DNA of 64,000 nucleotides from an uncultured Clostridia bacterium (GTDB taxonomy: Bacteria > Bacillota > Clostridia > Lachnospirales > Anaerotignaceae), in assembly GCA_902477755.1 (NCBI GenBank), contig CABSIK010000011.1, forward strand, positions 1 through 64,000. The letters are read 5' to 3'. The notes below the pieces were generated by a model. It saw only the letters and a program-made list of their open reading frames with translations. It searched no databases and was not told where the DNA came from. Of this stretch, positions 63,626 through 64,000 are shown piece by piece (position 1 is the first letter of the stretch; the number at the start of each line of letters is the position of its first letter). The position numbers and the translations under genes are program-made.

Positions 63626-64000
63626 AAAAATTTCTGATAATCAATTCTTTGTATCTTCTTTCGCCGCCAGCAGCAATACCCATGCTATTGCTTCGCTCCA
63701 CTTCTTCCATAACAAATCCTTGGTACAGCTCCCGAATGAACGGATGGTCATTATAGGAAATCACAAATTTCCCTTTGATATTCGCCAGCTTGTCCCGCAG
63801 AATGATGTGCTGACTTGCATCAAAAACAAAATCTCCTGTATCATAGTATTTTTCTGTTTCATAGTATGGCGGATCACAATAAAATAAAGTGCCGCTTCCG
63901 TCATGCCTCTTGATCAACTCCGCAAAGCTTCGGTTTTCAATCAAAACCGTGGACAGACGTTTCTTGACTTCGTCCAAATTTTTCAGCTTAAAAACATCTC
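63624..64000 (-). CDS. DNA adenine methylase (D12 class), partial
   Basis: The visible 125 codons are the C-terminal part of a Dam-like N6-adenine methyltransferase: catalytic motif DPPYY in GTLFYCDPPYYETEKYY, then FVISYNDHPFIRELYQGF. The frame is open to the window edge, so the N-terminal SAM-binding part lies outside. Phage-type orphan methylases and restriction partners both belong to this class; neither can be chosen. Confidence 0.88.
   Translation of the reverse strand, partial: DVFKLKNLDEVKKRLSTVLIENRSFAELIKRHDGSGTLFYCDPPYYETEKYYDTGDFVFDASQHIILRDKLANIKGKFVISYNDHPFIRELYQGFVMEEVERSNSMGIAAGGERRYKELIIRNF

Overview
The window looks like chromosomal DNA of a spore-forming, anaerobic member of the Clostridia (Lachnospirales-like; no species is claimed). 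The reasons are the adjacent spoIIGA-sigE-sigG sporulation genes, clear AGGAGG-type ribosome sites, moderate-to-low GC, Clostridia-type families (YkvI, CyuA, nitroreductase-ferredoxin, NhaC, PucR) and a type II-A CRISPR-Cas9 locus.

Layout. 1-4382 is the integrase end of an integrated element: an unknown gene, a D5-like primase/helicase, an excisionase-like protein and a tyrosine integrase. 4408-10992 is a complete type II-A CRISPR-Cas locus: an array of 8 repeats and 7 spacers, its leader, then csn2, cas2, cas1 and cas9 on the minus strand, with a divergent tracrRNA whose promoter is clear. A tRNA-Ser(CGA) and a broken tRNA-Ser copy follow. 11666-15878 encodes a topoisomerase IV-like pair. 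16069-20097 carries an alpha-oxoamine synthase, a YkvI-type transporter and a class III PLP enzyme resembling isoleucine 2-epimerase. 20831-23843 is a cysteine desulfidase gene with a consensus sigma-54 promoter, three palindromic candidate activator sites and the adjacent sigma-54 activator. Next come an iron alcohol dehydrogenase, an exonuclease and purA.

28159-34968 (minus strand) is one probable operon: comEA, response regulator, histidine kinase, GerMN protein, comEC, holA. After a D,D-carboxypeptidase and two small metabolic genes lies the sporulation block 38032-40766, then a nitroreductase, a CmpB-like membrane protein, a Cys-rich protein, and an SGNH/MBOAT O-acylation pair beside a LacI regulator. 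47543-52755 holds NhaC, a thiamine-binding protein, a HAD phosphatase and an OPT transporter coupled to a PqqD-like protein. 52807-53476 is an internally deleted IS3-family copy. 53542-57705 is a DUF917 hydrolase/permease unit divergent from a PucR regulator. The right end has a cell-wall amidase, an RCC1-repeat protein, a DUF4422 glycosyltransferase, a deacetylase remnant and a partial DNA adenine methylase.

The most notable non-coding signals are: a dispersed family of hairpin elements with shared TAAGAAAACA inverted arms and covarying stems (at least six copies), two near-identical members of which sit inside the loops of other terminator-like hairpins; a 262-bp element with perfect 18-bp terminal inverted repeats and four internal hairpins; the sigma-54 control region; and the CRISPR leader/repeat polarity marks.
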